Assembly (NCBI RefSeq): GCF_003031265.1
Contig: NZ_CP019966.1
Location: 2,480,001-2,544,000, forward strand
Reading direction: 5' to 3'
Length of the DNA: 64,000 nucleotides
Origin: Rhodopseudomonas palustris
GTDB lineage: Bacteria; Pseudomonadota; Alphaproteobacteria; Rhizobiales; Xanthobacteraceae
Below the pieces are notes generated by a model, which saw only the letters and a program-made list of their open reading frames with translations, did no database searches and was not told the DNA's origin. How positions within the stretch are numbered: position 1 is the first letter of the stretch; every line of letters starts with the position of its first letter. Position numbers and translations under genes: made by a program. Below are positions 53,037 to 62,742 of this stretch, piece after piece.

Positions 53037-53512
53037 CAGAACGGCGTGACCCTGAACGGCAGTCGCAGCCCATAGGCGAAGATCACGACCGAAGCCGACG
53101 CCAGAACGAGGCCGGAGGCCGTGACCGAACGCCAGCGTACGTTGGAATTGGCGAGGCTGCTGACGGCGACCACGCCGAATGTCGCGAGCGCGAGGCCAAC
53201 CGATTCAATCGCCACCGCGAACACCAGAACGCTGGCGGAGATCAGCAGTGCCGGCCGCAGCTTCGGGATCGAAAGGGAGGTGGAGCCTGCCGCTTGCTCC
53301 GCGACCGAGTGACGGCGGAATGCGCCGAGGCCGACGACGACGCCAAGGCACGCCAGGATCAGGCCGAGCACAACCGGGAAATACCCAGGACCCATCCGCA
53401 TCGTCGTGCCGAGCGGGTAGTTGAGCGCGACAACCGCGAATGCAATTCCGAACACAAAGAACGCCGCTCCAGCGGCACCATCGCGATGATCGAGGCGGCG
53501 CCGAACCGACAT
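53036..53512 (-). CDS. tctB: Tripartite tricarboxylate transporter small permease (TctB)
   Basis: ATG 53510-53512 follows AGGAG at good spacing and gives 158 aa; an ATG at 53537-53539 lacks an SD. Four hydrophobic segments are separated by a short polar loop, with YPLGTTMRMGPGYFPVVLGL (about 32-51), the TctB hallmark. It is first in the minus-strand operon tctBAC-CoA-transferase-enoyl hydratase. Confidence 0.92.
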   Translation of the reverse strand: MSVRRRLDHRDGAAGAAFFVFGIAFAVVALNYPLGTTMRMGPGYFPVVLGLILACLGVVVGLGAFRRHSVAEQAAGSTSLSIPKLRPALLISASVLVFAVAIESVGLALATFGVVAVSSLANSNVRWRSVTASGLVLASASVVIFAYGLRLPFRVTPF

Positions 53513-53556
53513 GGGTGCTCCTACAATGTTCGCAGTCAACTAATCGCCGGTGATCG

Positions 53557-53572
53557 GCGGTATAGATACCGC
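53557..53572. promoter_or_regulatory. Palindrome upstream of tctBAC
   Basis: GCGGTAT-AG-ATACCGC forms a perfect dyad with 7-bp arms and a 2-nt centre, about 45 nt upstream of the tctB ATG. It is a good candidate operator for this operon. No -35/-10 pair is obvious. The nearest regulator gene is the LysR at 54313. Confidence 0.45.
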
Positions 53573-54312
53573 AAACCTCCAGCCCGAGAGGTCCGCAATG
53601 TGTCGTCAAACGGTGCCAGCAGCAATGAAATGCTGTTGTAAAGACTTGGCCGCGACGGGAGGATTTTGGTCGCGTCGTCGGGCTGGCGTGGAAGATCTTT
53701 GCGGGCTCTGCCGCGCGATGCGCGCCGGCCTCGCGAGTCATCTTTCAGCGCAAATCAGAGGATACGCCGAGTGAGGCCGGCGAAGGTCCTGCGGAGACGG
53801 CCTGCTTTTCGGTGAGCTTGAGTCCGCGAACTAATCGACGTCAGGAGCGATCGCCTCAATGCAATTTCGGTTGGGCGCTCAGACACGGCCGATCAAGCAA
53901 TGGCGTCGCCGTGCTGCGCGCTTCCGCACAAGATCGCCGAAGACGGGATGTGCCGGGCGTGGTTGCAGTTGTCCGACTGGACCACTCCTGGCCGCGATCT
54001 GGTTCTTGATGCGCTCCATCCGTCGTTGCGTGATGGTGCCCTGGTCTGTCCTTTTGGGGGGCGCTCGCCGTGATCGGGGGGAAGCGTCTTGGAATCGTTC
54101 AAAATTGAGCGAACGTGCATGGCGGGCAGCAGGCATGCGGTCCGACAGGACGGCGCGATATTTGTGACGGTTGCTTCGCCGTGCCACAAGAGAGAAGAGT
54201 TTTGCCGCAGATCGAGGTCGATCGGGGGTGATCATCTCGGTCGGCGCGTGTGAGGAGGCGATAAGTCTACAATGTCCAAGCGTCGTTACAGCGATCCGGC
54301 GATACGGCTCTC
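53573..54312. other. Long intergenic region upstream of LysR gene
   Basis: This stretch of about 740 nt lies between the divergent tctB and LysR genes. All open frames in it lack an SD and have unlikely composition. I see no repeat, tRNA or known RNA. A decayed gene cannot be excluded without a database search. Confidence 0.5.
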
Positions 54313-55206
54313 ATGATGCGCCGTCGTTTGCCTTCGCTGATCGCGCTCCGCGCCTTCGAGGCCGTCGGGCGCACCGGCAGCGTTCGCGCCGCCGGAGATG
54401 AACTGGCCGTCAGCCATACCGTCGTCTCGCGCCATCTGCAGAACCTGCAGAAATTTCTCGGCGTTGCGCTGGTCCGCGGCGAGGGCCGCGGCGTGATGCT
54501 GACCGAAGCCGGCGTCAGCTTTCATGCACAGATCTCGCAGGCTTTCGACATCATCGCGCGCGCCACCACCAGTGCGCGGCCGTCGTCGCTGCCGACGCTG
54601 AACATCTGGTGCATTCCGGGCATCGCCAATCGCCTGCTGCTGTCACGCTTGCCGGAATTGACTGGGCCTCCGCGCAACTGGGAGGTGAATCTGCAGCCGA
54701 CTCTCACCCATCCGGATTTGTCGCGGGCAGAGGCCGACGCCGAGATCGTCTATGCCGACGTGATCGATTCCCGTGGGCCGCTGATGTCGGAAATCCTGGT
54801 GCGGCCGCGGGTCTTCCCGGTCGCCAGCCCGGCCTATCTGGCGCGCTATCCGGCAATCACCAGCCTCGAAGATCTGTCGCAGATTGCGCTGATCCACGAA
54901 GAATCCACCATGCAATGGACCCGCTGGTTTGAACTCGCGGGCCTCGACGATCTGCCGCCGCTGCGCGGCCAGCGGCTGTGGCATGCCCATCTGGCGATAG
55001 AAGCGGCACGGCTCGGACAGGGCGTCGCGCTCGCCAACGACGTGCTGGTCGAAGAAGACCTGCGCTCCGGCGCGCTGGTCGAGGTGATCACATCGTCGGT
55101 TTATATGGAGACTTATCAGCTCGTCGCGCTGAAAGAGCGCTGGGACGATCCGGCGATCGTTGCATTGCGCAATTGGCTGAAGCAGGTGCTCGCAGAGCTC
55201 GAGTGA
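54313..55206 (+). CDS. LysR-family transcriptional regulator (GcvA-like)
   Basis: This 297-aa regulator has the winged HTH near residues 5-60 (LPSLIALRAFEAVGRTGSVR, then AAGDELAVSHTVVSRHLQNL with QKFLGVALVRGEGRG). The substrate-binding domain has SEILVRPRVFPVASPAYLAR (about 160-179) and LGQGVALANDVLVEEDL, typical of GcvA-type LysR proteins. It reads in the same direction as the GABA-type operon starting at 55374 and divergently from tctBAC, and may control either. Confidence 0.93.
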   Translation: MMRRRLPSLIALRAFEAVGRTGSVRAAGDELAVSHTVVSRHLQNLQKFLGVALVRGEGRGVMLTEAGVSFHAQISQAFDIIARATTSARPSSLPTLNIWCIPGIANRLLLSRLPELTGPPRNWEVNLQPTLTHPDLSRAEADAEIVYADVIDSRGPLMSEILVRPRVFPVASPAYLARYPAITSLEDLSQIALIHEESTMQWTRWFELAGLDDLPPLRGQRLWHAHLAIEAARLGQGVALANDVLVEEDLRSGALVEVITSSVYMETYQLVALKERWDDPAIVALRNWLKQVLAELE

Positions 55207-55373
55207 TGACGTGTGGCTGCGTGTTGAGCGGATCGCTCAACAATGCGCCAGTCTCTGCTCGTAATGGTGCAGCATTTTTCGATTGGTGCATGGAAGTCAC
55301 CAGACCGAACTTACAAGCTGATTGATTGTCCGAACCGTCACATTAGCGTTGTCATCAGTTCAGGAGAGAGCTG

Positions 55374-56648
55374 ATGACGAATAGTGAATTGCTGACGCGC
55401 AGGCAGACGGCTGTCGTGCGGGGCGTCAGCCAAGCGACGCCGGTGTTTGCAGAGCGTGCGCTGAATAGCGAGATCTGGGACGTCGAGGGCAAGCGTTACG
55501 TCGATTTCGCCGGCGGCATCGCCGTGCTCAACACCGGCCATTGCCATCCGCGCATTGTCGCGGCGATCCGTGAGCAGCTCGATCGCTTCACCCATACTTG
55601 TTTCCAAGTCGCGCCTTATGAAGGCTACATCCGGCTCGCCGAGCGGCTGAATCAGTTGGCGCCGATCAACGGGCCGCTGAAGTCGATCCTGCTGAGCACC
55701 GGCGCGGAAGCGACCGAAAATGCGGTCAAGATCGCGCGCGCCGCGACGGGGCGCAGCGGCGTGATCGCATTCACCGGTGGTTTCCACGGCCGCACCGCAT
55801 TTGCTTCGGCGATGACCGGCAAGGTCATCCCCTACAAGAAGGCGCTCGGTCCGCCGCTGCCGGGCGTCTGGCATGTGCCGTTCCCGGTCGTTGGCGGCGA
55901 CGTCTCGGTCGAGGATGCGCTGCGCTGCGTACAGTTCGTGTTCAAGGCCGATATCGATGCGTCGCAGGTGGCGGCGATCATCATCGAGCCGGTGCAGGGT
56001 GAGGGCGGCTTCCATCAGGCACCGCCCGAGCTGATGCGCGGCCTGCGCAGGCTGTGCGACGAGAACGGCATCGTGTTGATTGCTGACGAAGTGCAGACCG
56101 GCTTCGGTCGCACCGGCAAGATGTTCGCGATGGAGCACTACGACGTTCAGGCCGACATCGTCTGCGTCGCCAAGAGCCTTGCCGGCGGTTTGCCGCTGTC
56201 GGGCGTGATCGGCCGCGCCGCCATCATGGATGCGGCCGAGCCGGGCGGCCTCGGTGGTACCTATGCGGGCAATCCGCTGGCCTGCGCCGCAGCGCTCGCA
56301 GTGCTCGATGTGTTCGAGGAAGAGAACCTGATCGCGCGCGCGAACCAGATCGGCGAGCGGCTGCGCAGCGCGATCGATCGCTTCGCGCTGTCGAACACGC
56401 TGGTGCCGACCTCGGTCGCCCGTGGGCCCGGTGCGATGGTGGCATTCGACATTCTCAAGCAGCGCGGCAGCAATGAGCCGGATGCCGAGGCGACCAAGCG
56501 GGTGACGCGGCTGGCGTACGAAAACGGCCTGATCCTGCTGTCTTGCGGCACCGCCGCCAACACCATTCGCATCCTTGTGCCGCTGACGGCCTCCGATGCG
56601 ATCGTCGACGAGGGATTGGCGATCCTGGAGCGCTGCCTCGCCGCTTAG
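55374..56648 (+). CDS. gabT: 4-aminobutyrate-type aminotransferase
   Basis: This 424-aa class III aminotransferase has AVLNTGHCHPRIVAAIREQL (about 50-69), LSTGAEATENAVKIARAATG (about 105-124), the PLP region IVLIADEVQTGFGRTGKMFA (about 232-251) and the PLP-Lys in VAKSLAGGLPLSG (about 264-276). It closely resembles GabT of the proteobacteria. GGAGAG precedes the ATG. It is followed 28 nt later by an aldehyde dehydrogenase, as expected for a GABA or homologous omega-amino acid route to succinate. Confidence 0.93.
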   Translation: MTNSELLTRRQTAVVRGVSQATPVFAERALNSEIWDVEGKRYVDFAGGIAVLNTGHCHPRIVAAIREQLDRFTHTCFQVAPYEGYIRLAERLNQLAPINGPLKSILLSTGAEATENAVKIARAATGRSGVIAFTGGFHGRTAFASAMTGKVIPYKKALGPPLPGVWHVPFPVVGGDVSVEDALRCVQFVFKADIDASQVAAIIIEPVQGEGGFHQAPPELMRGLRRLCDENGIVLIADEVQTGFGRTGKMFAMEHYDVQADIVCVAKSLAGGLPLSGVIGRAAIMDAAEPGGLGGTYAGNPLACAAALAVLDVFEEENLIARANQIGERLRSAIDRFALSNTLVPTSVARGPGAMVAFDILKQRGSNEPDAEATKRVTRLAYENGLILLSCGTAANTIRILVPLTASDAIVDEGLAILERCLAA

Positions 56649-56676
56649 CACAGGGCGCGTCCGCGCCGAGACGGGA

Positions 56677-58137
56677 ATGATCGAGATGCTGATGCCGAGT
56701 GATCCCGGCCTGTTGGCCGAGCGCTGCCTTGTTGGCGGCAAGTGGTGTGGTGAGCCGGTCGATGCCGTGTTCAATCCGGCGACCGGTGAGCGCATCGGCG
56801 CGGTGCCGCGGTTTGGCACCGACGAGGCCGAGGAGGCGGTGCGCGCCGCCGACATCGCGTTCCGGCAGTGGTCGAAGCTGCTCGCCAAGCAGCGCGCCAC
56901 CATGCTGCGCGCGTGGTTCGACCAGATCATTGCCAATCGCGACGATCTGGCGCTGCTGCTGACGCGCGAACAGGGCAAGCCGCTCGCCGAAGCGCTCGGT
57001 GAAATCGACTACGCGGCCTCGTTCGTCGAGTTCTACGCCGAGGAGGCGCGGCGTATCTACGGCGAGACCATTCCGTCGCACCGCGCCGATGCTCGCACGA
57101 TGGTGATCCGTCAGCCGGTCGGCGTCGTCGCGGCGATCACGCCGTGGAATTTCCCGGCCGCGATGATCACCCGCAAGGTCGCGCCGGCGCTCGCCGCCGG
57201 CTGCACGGTGGTCATCAAGCCGGCGCCGGAAACGCCGCTCACCGCGCTGGCGCTCGGCGTGTTGGCGCAGCGCGCCGGCTTTCCGCCGGGCGTGCTCAAC
57301 ATCATCACCGGCGATGCGCCGGCGATCGGCAAGGCCTGGACCGAGCATCCGACGGTGCGGGCGATCAGCTTCACCGGCTCGACCGAGGTCGGCAAGATCC
57401 TGATGCGTCAGGCCGCCTCGACTGTGAAAAAGGTTGCGCTCGAACTCGGCGGCAATGCGCCGTTCATCGTGTTCGACGATGCCGATCTCGATGCCGCGGT
57501 CGAAGGCGTGATCGCCTCCAAGTTCCGCAACATGGGGCAGACCTGCGTCTGCGCCAACCGCATCTACGCGCAGGATGGGATCTACGACGCGTTCGTCGAG
57601 AAGCTCACCGCCAAGGTGGCGACGCTGCAGGTCGGTAACGGTGTCGACGCCGGTGTGACCCAGGGGCCGCTGATCACGGCCGAGGCGATCGCCAAGGTGG
57701 AGCGTCATGTGTCCGACGCGGTCGCCAAGGGGGCCAAGGTCGTGCTCGGCGGCAAACGGCACAAGCTTGGGCGCACCTTCTTCGAGCCGACCGTGCTGGC
57801 CGGCGTCACCACCGCGATGCTGATCACGCGCGAAGAGACCTTCGGTCCGGTGGCGCCGGTGTATCGCTTCACCGACGAAGCCGACGTGATCGCGCAGGCC
57901 AACGACTCGCCGTTCGGCCTGGCGTCCTACTTCTACGCGCGCGACCTCGGACGCGTATTCCGCGTCGCCGAGGCGCTGGAGTCCGGGATGGTCGGCGTCA
58001 ACTCGGCGCTGCTCGGCGCCGATGTGGTGCCGTTCGGTGGCGTCAAACAGTCCGGCCTCGGCCGCGAAGGCTCGCGCCACGGCATCGAGGAGTACGTCGA
58101 GACCAAGTACATCCTGCTCGGCGGTCTCGATCGCTGA
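56677..58137 (+). CDS. gabD: Succinate-semialdehyde dehydrogenase-type aldehyde dehydrogenase
   Basis: The protein has 486 aa from ATG 56677 (ATGs at 56686 and 56692 are possible). The aldehyde dehydrogenase motifs are ITPWNFPAAMITRKVAPALA (about 153-172), FTGSTEVGK (about 232-240), the catalytic Glu in KKVALELGGNAPFIVFDDAD (about 251-270), and the catalytic Cys in GQTCVCANR (about 288-296). GabD-type SSADHs characteristically have this C-V-C pair. It follows gabT and completes conversion of GABA to succinate. Confidence 0.93.
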   Translation: MIEMLMPSDPGLLAERCLVGGKWCGEPVDAVFNPATGERIGAVPRFGTDEAEEAVRAADIAFRQWSKLLAKQRATMLRAWFDQIIANRDDLALLLTREQGKPLAEALGEIDYAASFVEFYAEEARRIYGETIPSHRADARTMVIRQPVGVVAAITPWNFPAAMITRKVAPALAAGCTVVIKPAPETPLTALALGVLAQRAGFPPGVLNIITGDAPAIGKAWTEHPTVRAISFTGSTEVGKILMRQAASTVKKVALELGGNAPFIVFDDADLDAAVEGVIASKFRNMGQTCVCANRIYAQDGIYDAFVEKLTAKVATLQVGNGVDAGVTQGPLITAEAIAKVERHVSDAVAKGAKVVLGGKRHKLGRTFFEPTVLAGVTTAMLITREETFGPVAPVYRFTDEADVIAQANDSPFGLASYFYARDLGRVFRVAEALESGMVGVNSALLGADVVPFGGVKQSGLGREGSRHGIEEYVETKYILLGGLDR

Positions 58138-58186
58138 TGCTGCCGTCTGCGTAACGACAACTATCAGATCCAGGGGAGACCGAGAC

Positions 58187-59485
58187 GTGGCGACTGAGAC
58201 ATTGACCAAATCGGATGCGATCACAGAAAGCCTGCGGGCGGCGGTCGATCGCAATTTCGACGACCAGGTCGCGTTTCTCCAGCGCATGGTGCAGTTCCGC
58301 AGCGTGCGCGGCGAAGAGGCGCCGCAGCAGGCATGGCTGGCGCAGCAGTTCGCCGATCGCGGCTACAAGGTCGACACCTTCAGTCTCGCCGACGTCGATA
58401 TCGCCAGCCATCCCAAGGCGGCGCCGATGGACACGATCGATCCCGCCGGCTCGATGCAGGTCGTCGCCACCGCGGACAGCGACGGCAAGGGCCGCAGCCT
58501 GATCCTGCAGGGCCATATCGACGTGGTGCCCGAAGGCCCGGTCGATCTGTGGAGCGATCCGCCCTATGCGGCGACCGTCCGCGACGGCTGGATGATCGGA
58601 CGCGGTGCGCAGGACATGAAGGGCGGCGTGTCGGCGATGATCTTCGCGCTCGATGCGATCCGCACCGCCGGATACGCACCCGACGCGCGCGTCCATGTGC
58701 AGACCGTGACCGAAGAGGAGAGCACTGGCAACGGCGCGCTCTCGACCCTGATGCGCGGTTATCGTGCCGACGCCTGCCTGATCCCCGAACCGACCGGCCA
58801 CACCCTGACGCGCGCCCAAGTCGGTGCGGTCTGGTTCCGGCTGCGCGTTCGCGGCACGCCGGTTCACGTCGCTTATTCCGAGACCGGCACCAGCGCGATC
58901 CTGTCGGCGATGCATTTGATCCGCGCGTTCGAAGAATACACCAAGGAACTGAACGCCCAGGCGGTGCGCGATCCCTGGTTCGGCCAGGTCAAGAACCCGA
59001 TCAAGTTCAACGTCGGCATCATCAAGGGCGGCGATTGGGCGAGCTCGACCGCTGCCTGGTGCGAACTCGACTGCCGGCTCGGCCTGCTCACCGGCGATAC
59101 GCCGCAGGAGGCGATGCGCGGCATCGAGAAGTGTCTGGCCGATGCGCAGGCGACCGACAGCTTCCTGTCCGAGAACCCGGCCGAACTGATCTGGAGCGGC
59201 TTCCAGGCGGATCCGGCGGTATGCGAGCCGGGCGGGGAGGCTGAAGACGTTCTCATCGTTGCGCACAAGGCCGCATTCAACGCGCCGCTCGACGCCCGGC
59301 TGTCGACCGCGGTCAACGATACCCGCTACTACTCGGTCGACTACGGCATTCCGGCGCTGTGCTACGGACCTTACGGCCAGGGGCCGCATGCGTTCGATGA
59401 GCGCATCGATCTGGAAAGCCTGCGCAAGACGACGCTGAGCATTGCGCTGTTCGTCGCCGAGTGGTGCGGGCTGAGGAAGCTGTGA
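58187..59485 (+). CDS. M20-family metallopeptidase/deacylase (ArgE/DapE-like)
   Basis: GTG 58187 follows CAGGGGAGAC and gives 432 aa. The metal-binding sites are LQGHIDVVPEGP (about 107-118) with H-x-D, GRGAQDMKGG (about 143-152), and the catalytic Glu in VTEEESTGNGAL (about 177-188). The dimerisation-domain part RVRGTPVHVAYSETGTSAIL is also present. It hydrolyses an amide of an N-acyl amino compound. Its stop shares a base with the next gene's ATG (TGATG). It resembles deacylases of N-acyl or lactam catabolism. Confidence 0.9.
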   Translation: MATETLTKSDAITESLRAAVDRNFDDQVAFLQRMVQFRSVRGEEAPQQAWLAQQFADRGYKVDTFSLADVDIASHPKAAPMDTIDPAGSMQVVATADSDGKGRSLILQGHIDVVPEGPVDLWSDPPYAATVRDGWMIGRGAQDMKGGVSAMIFALDAIRTAGYAPDARVHVQTVTEEESTGNGALSTLMRGYRADACLIPEPTGHTLTRAQVGAVWFRLRVRGTPVHVAYSETGTSAILSAMHLIRAFEEYTKELNAQAVRDPWFGQVKNPIKFNVGIIKGGDWASSTAAWCELDCRLGLLTGDTPQEAMRGIEKCLADAQATDSFLSENPAELIWSGFQADPAVCEPGGEAEDVLIVAHKAAFNAPLDARLSTAVNDTRYYSVDYGIPALCYGPYGQGPHAFDERIDLESLRKTTLSIALFVAEWCGLRKL

Positions 59486-61074
59486 TGACAGTCGCGGCTC
59501 CGGCGGCGTCCGCCGTGCAATCGATGACGGGAGCGGACCGGCTCTGCGATGCGCTGCTGGCGCACGAGGTCGATGTCTGTTTCGCCAATCCCGGCACGTC
59601 GGAGATGCATTTCGTGGCGGCGCTCGACCGGCAGCCGCGGATGAAGTGCATCCTCGGGCTGTTCGAAGGCGTCGTCACCGGCGCCGCCGATGGCTACGCC
59701 CGGATGGCCGACCGGCCGGCCGTGACGCTGTTGCATCTCGGCCCCGGCCTCGCCAACGGCCTCGCCAACATGCACAACGCGCGACGCGCGCATTCGCCGA
59801 TGATCAACATCGTCGGCGATCATGCGGTCGAGCATCTGCCGCTCGATGCGCCGCTGACCAGCGACATCGACTCGCTGGCGCGGCCGATGTCGCGATGGGT
59901 CAAGCGGATCGCCGATCCGGTGCGGATCGATCAGGACGTTGCGGACGCGTGGTCGCAGAGCATGGCGCCAGGTATCTCGACGCTGATCCTGCCCGCCGAC
60001 ATGGCGTGGAATGAGCACAGGTATCGTTCGCCGCCGGTGCGCGGCAAGCGTCTGCCGCAGACGCCGCTGGTGCAGGAGACGGTCGTGCGCATCGGCGCCG
60101 CGATCCGCACCAAACGCAAGGTAGTGCTGATGCTGTCCGGCGGAGCGCTGCGGGAGCGGCCGCTCCGGATCGCCGACAACATTCGCCGCAGCGCCGGGGT
60201 GGAGATCTACGCGCAGGGCGCCAATGGCCGGATCGCACGTGGCCGCGGCCGGGCGCCGATCGCCAAGCTGCCGATGACTCACGAGATCGGTCTCGAGATG
60301 CTGCGCGGCGCCGACATGGTGGTGCTGATCGGCGCCAAGGAGCCGGTGTCGTTCTTCGCCTATCCGAACCGGCCGGGCCGGCTGGCACCGCCGAATTGCG
60401 AGATCGTCCAGCTCGCCGGGCCCGATCAGGATCTGGTGCAGGCGCTGGAATGGCTCGCCGACGAAGTCAATGCACCGAACGAGCCGGTTGCGATTGCGCC
60501 GTTCGCCGTTCCGGCGCCGACGGCGGGGGCCAATGCCGCTCTCACCGTCGACATGGTCAACCGCCTGATCGCTGCTCGGCTGCCGGATCAGGCGATCGTC
60601 TGCGATGAGGCGCTGACCTCGTCGGGCTTCTTTGACTATTCGTATGACGCGGCACCGCACGATTATCTGCAGATCACCGGCGGCGCGATCGGGATCGGCA
60701 TCCCGATGGCAGCCGGCGCTGCGGTGGCGTGTCCGGATCGCAAGGTGATCAACCTGCAGGCCGACGGCAGCGGCATGTACACGGTGCAGGGCCTCTGGAC
60801 CCATGCCCGCGAAAACCTCGACGTCGTCACCATCGTGTTCTCGAACCGCTCCTACGCCACGCTGTGGGGCGAGATGAGCAAGGTCGGCGCGCAAACACCG
60901 GGCCGTAACGCGCAGCGGATGCTGCAGCTCGACCAGCCCGAACTCGATTGGACGAAGATGTCGCAGGGCCTCGGCGTCGAGGCCAGCCGCGCGACCACGT
61001 TGTCGGAATTCTCGCGCGCGCTCGATACGGCGCTGGCGCGCCGTGGTCCGTATCTCATCGAGGCGATGGTCTGA
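59485..61074 (+). CDS. Thiamine-diphosphate enzyme (acetolactate synthase-like)
   Basis: This 529-aa TPP enzyme starts at ATG 59485, coupled to the M20 gene (TGATG). The catalytic Glu is in GLFEGVVTGAADGYARMADR (about 58-77). The TPP-binding motif is ADGSGMYTVQGLWTHARENL (about 429-448) with downstream FSNRSY. The central transhydrogenase-like domain lacks an FAD-binding pattern typical of acetolactate synthase, so it is more like benzoylformate- or oxo-acid decarboxylases. The substrate is unknown; it may process a 2-oxo acid made in this pathway. Confidence 0.85.
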   Translation: MTVAAPAASAVQSMTGADRLCDALLAHEVDVCFANPGTSEMHFVAALDRQPRMKCILGLFEGVVTGAADGYARMADRPAVTLLHLGPGLANGLANMHNARRAHSPMINIVGDHAVEHLPLDAPLTSDIDSLARPMSRWVKRIADPVRIDQDVADAWSQSMAPGISTLILPADMAWNEHRYRSPPVRGKRLPQTPLVQETVVRIGAAIRTKRKVVLMLSGGALRERPLRIADNIRRSAGVEIYAQGANGRIARGRGRAPIAKLPMTHEIGLEMLRGADMVVLIGAKEPVSFFAYPNRPGRLAPPNCEIVQLAGPDQDLVQALEWLADEVNAPNEPVAIAPFAVPAPTAGANAALTVDMVNRLIAARLPDQAIVCDEALTSSGFFDYSYDAAPHDYLQITGGAIGIGIPMAAGAAVACPDRKVINLQADGSGMYTVQGLWTHARENLDVVTIVFSNRSYATLWGEMSKVGAQTPGRNAQRMLQLDQPELDWTKMSQGLGVEASRATTLSEFSRALDTALARRGPYLIEAMV

Positions 61075-61152
61075 TGCACAGACCACCTTCGCCTCAATCA
61101 TTAACGTCCTGGACGACCGACCAGTCCAACATCTCGTAACGCGGGGGCTAGC

Positions 61153-62742
61153 ATGAACAGACGTGAATTCGCCAAACTGGGCCTGATGGCCGGCGCACTC
61201 GGCATCGGCGGCATCCCGCTCGGCATCACGCGGGCTGTGGGACAAACCCGCGGCGGCACGCTCAACACCATCATTCAGCCGGAACCGCCGATCCTGGTCA
61301 CCGCGCTCAACCAGCAGCAGCCGACGCTGACGCTGGGCGGCAAGATCTACGAGAGCCTGCTGCGCTACGATTTCGACCTCAAACCGCTGCCGGGCCTGGC
61401 GCAGTCCTGGGAAGTATCGCCAGACAAGCTGACCTACACGTTCAAGCTCTTCCCGAACATCACCTTCCACGACGGCACGCCGCTGACGTCGGAAGACGTG
61501 GTGTTCTCGGTGATGAAGATCCTGATCGAGAACCACGCGCGCGCCCGCAACACCTTCTCGCGGATCGACAAGGCCGAGGCGCCGGACCCGCTCACGGTGG
61601 TCTTTACGCTGAAGAAGCCGTTCGCGCCGTTCCTCACCGCGTTCGATTGCACCACGGCGCCGATCGTGCCGAAGCACATCTATGACGGCACCGATTATCG
61701 CAAAAACCCGGCCAACGCGAAGGCGATCGGCTCCGGCCCGTTCAAGCTGAAGGAATGGGTGCGCGGTTCGCACGTCCATCTGGTCCGGCACGAAGGCTAT
61801 TATCGTCCGGGAGAGCCGTTCCTCGACGAGATCATCTATCGGGTGATCCCGGATTCCGCGTCGCGCTCGGTGGCGCTGGAGCAGGGGACGGTTCAGCTCA
61901 CGCAGTGGACCGACGTCGAACTGTTCGAGGTGCCGCGGCTGTCGAAGCTGCCCAACCTGACGATGACCACCAAAGGCTACGAGTTCTTCGCGCCGCATAC
62001 CTGGCTGGAGATCAACAACCGCATCGCGCCGATGAACGACAAGCGGTTCCGGCAGGCGGTGATGTATGCGATCGACCGCAAGGCGCTGCTGAACCGGATC
62101 TATTTCGGCCTCGGCAAGGTCGCCACCGGCCCGGTGTCGTCGAAGACCAAGTTCTACGAAAAGAACGTCAAGGCCTACGACTTCTCGCCCGAGAAGGCGA
62201 AGGCATTGCTCGACGAAATGGGGCTGAAGCCTGGCCCCGACGGCAAGCGCGTGACGATTCCCTTCATGGTGTCGCCCTATGGTGAAACCCATCAGCGGAC
62301 CGCCGAATTCCTGCGGCAGTCGCTCGCTCGCGTCGGCATCGATCTGCAGTTGCAGGGCATCGATGTCGGCGGCTGGGCCGAGAAGTTCAGCAACTGGGAC
62401 TTCTCGATGACCACGACGACGGTCTATCAGTTCGGCGATCCGGCGCTCGGCGTGTCGCGGAGCTACGTCTCGTCGAACATCCGTAAGGGCATCCTGTTCT
62501 CCAACACCTGCGGCTATTCCAATCCGGAAGTCGACCGGCTGTTCGAGGAAGCCGCGACCGCGACATCCGACGACACGCGCCAGGAGCTGTACAGCCAGGT
62601 CCAGAAGATCATGGTCGAGGAGGTGCCGGTCGCCTGGCTGCTCGAGATCGAGTATCCCAACTTCATGGACAAGCGGCTGAAGAACGTGGTGACGTCGGCG
62701 ATCGGCGTGCACGACACCTTCGGGACGGTTTCGTTCGGATGA
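61153..62742 (+). CDS. Peptide/opine-type ABC transporter substrate-binding protein
   Basis: This 529-aa family-5 binding protein has an N-terminal MNRREFAKLGL signal with twin Arg (probably Tat). It has the SBP_bac_5 landmarks YESLLRYDFDLKPLPGLAQS (about 58-77) and FNITFHDGTPLTSEDVVFSV-type sequence near 100-118 (KLFPNITFHDGTPLTSEDVV). It overlaps the next permease by 4 nt (ATGA). It would deliver peptides, opines or amides that the M20 enzyme hydrolyses. Confidence 0.92.
   Translation: MNRREFAKLGLMAGALGIGGIPLGITRAVGQTRGGTLNTIIQPEPPILVTALNQQQPTLTLGGKIYESLLRYDFDLKPLPGLAQSWEVSPDKLTYTFKLFPNITFHDGTPLTSEDVVFSVMKILIENHARARNTFSRIDKAEAPDPLTVVFTLKKPFAPFLTAFDCTTAPIVPKHIYDGTDYRKNPANAKAIGSGPFKLKEWVRGSHVHLVRHEGYYRPGEPFLDEIIYRVIPDSASRSVALEQGTVQLTQWTDVELFEVPRLSKLPNLTMTTKGYEFFAPHTWLEINNRIAPMNDKRFRQAVMYAIDRKALLNRIYFGLGKVATGPVSSKTKFYEKNVKAYDFSPEKAKALLDEMGLKPGPDGKRVTIPFMVSPYGETHQRTAEFLRQSLARVGIDLQLQGIDVGGWAEKFSNWDFSMTTTTVYQFGDPALGVSRSYVSSNIRKGILFSNTCGYSNPEVDRLFEEAATATSDDTRQELYSQVQKIMVEEVPVAWLLEIEYPNFMDKRLKNVVTSAIGVHDTFGTVSFG

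Noticed and set aside
56455..58287. 610-codon minus-strand frame opposite gabT/gabD
   Set aside because: Same antisense artefact of high GC; no start signal or recognised domain.
59371..62712. 1113-codon open frame on the minus strand opposite the ThDP enzyme and binding-protein genes
   Set aside because: It is Arg/His/Asp/Gln-rich without domains and lies opposite strongly supported genes; GC-rich third positions create such frames.
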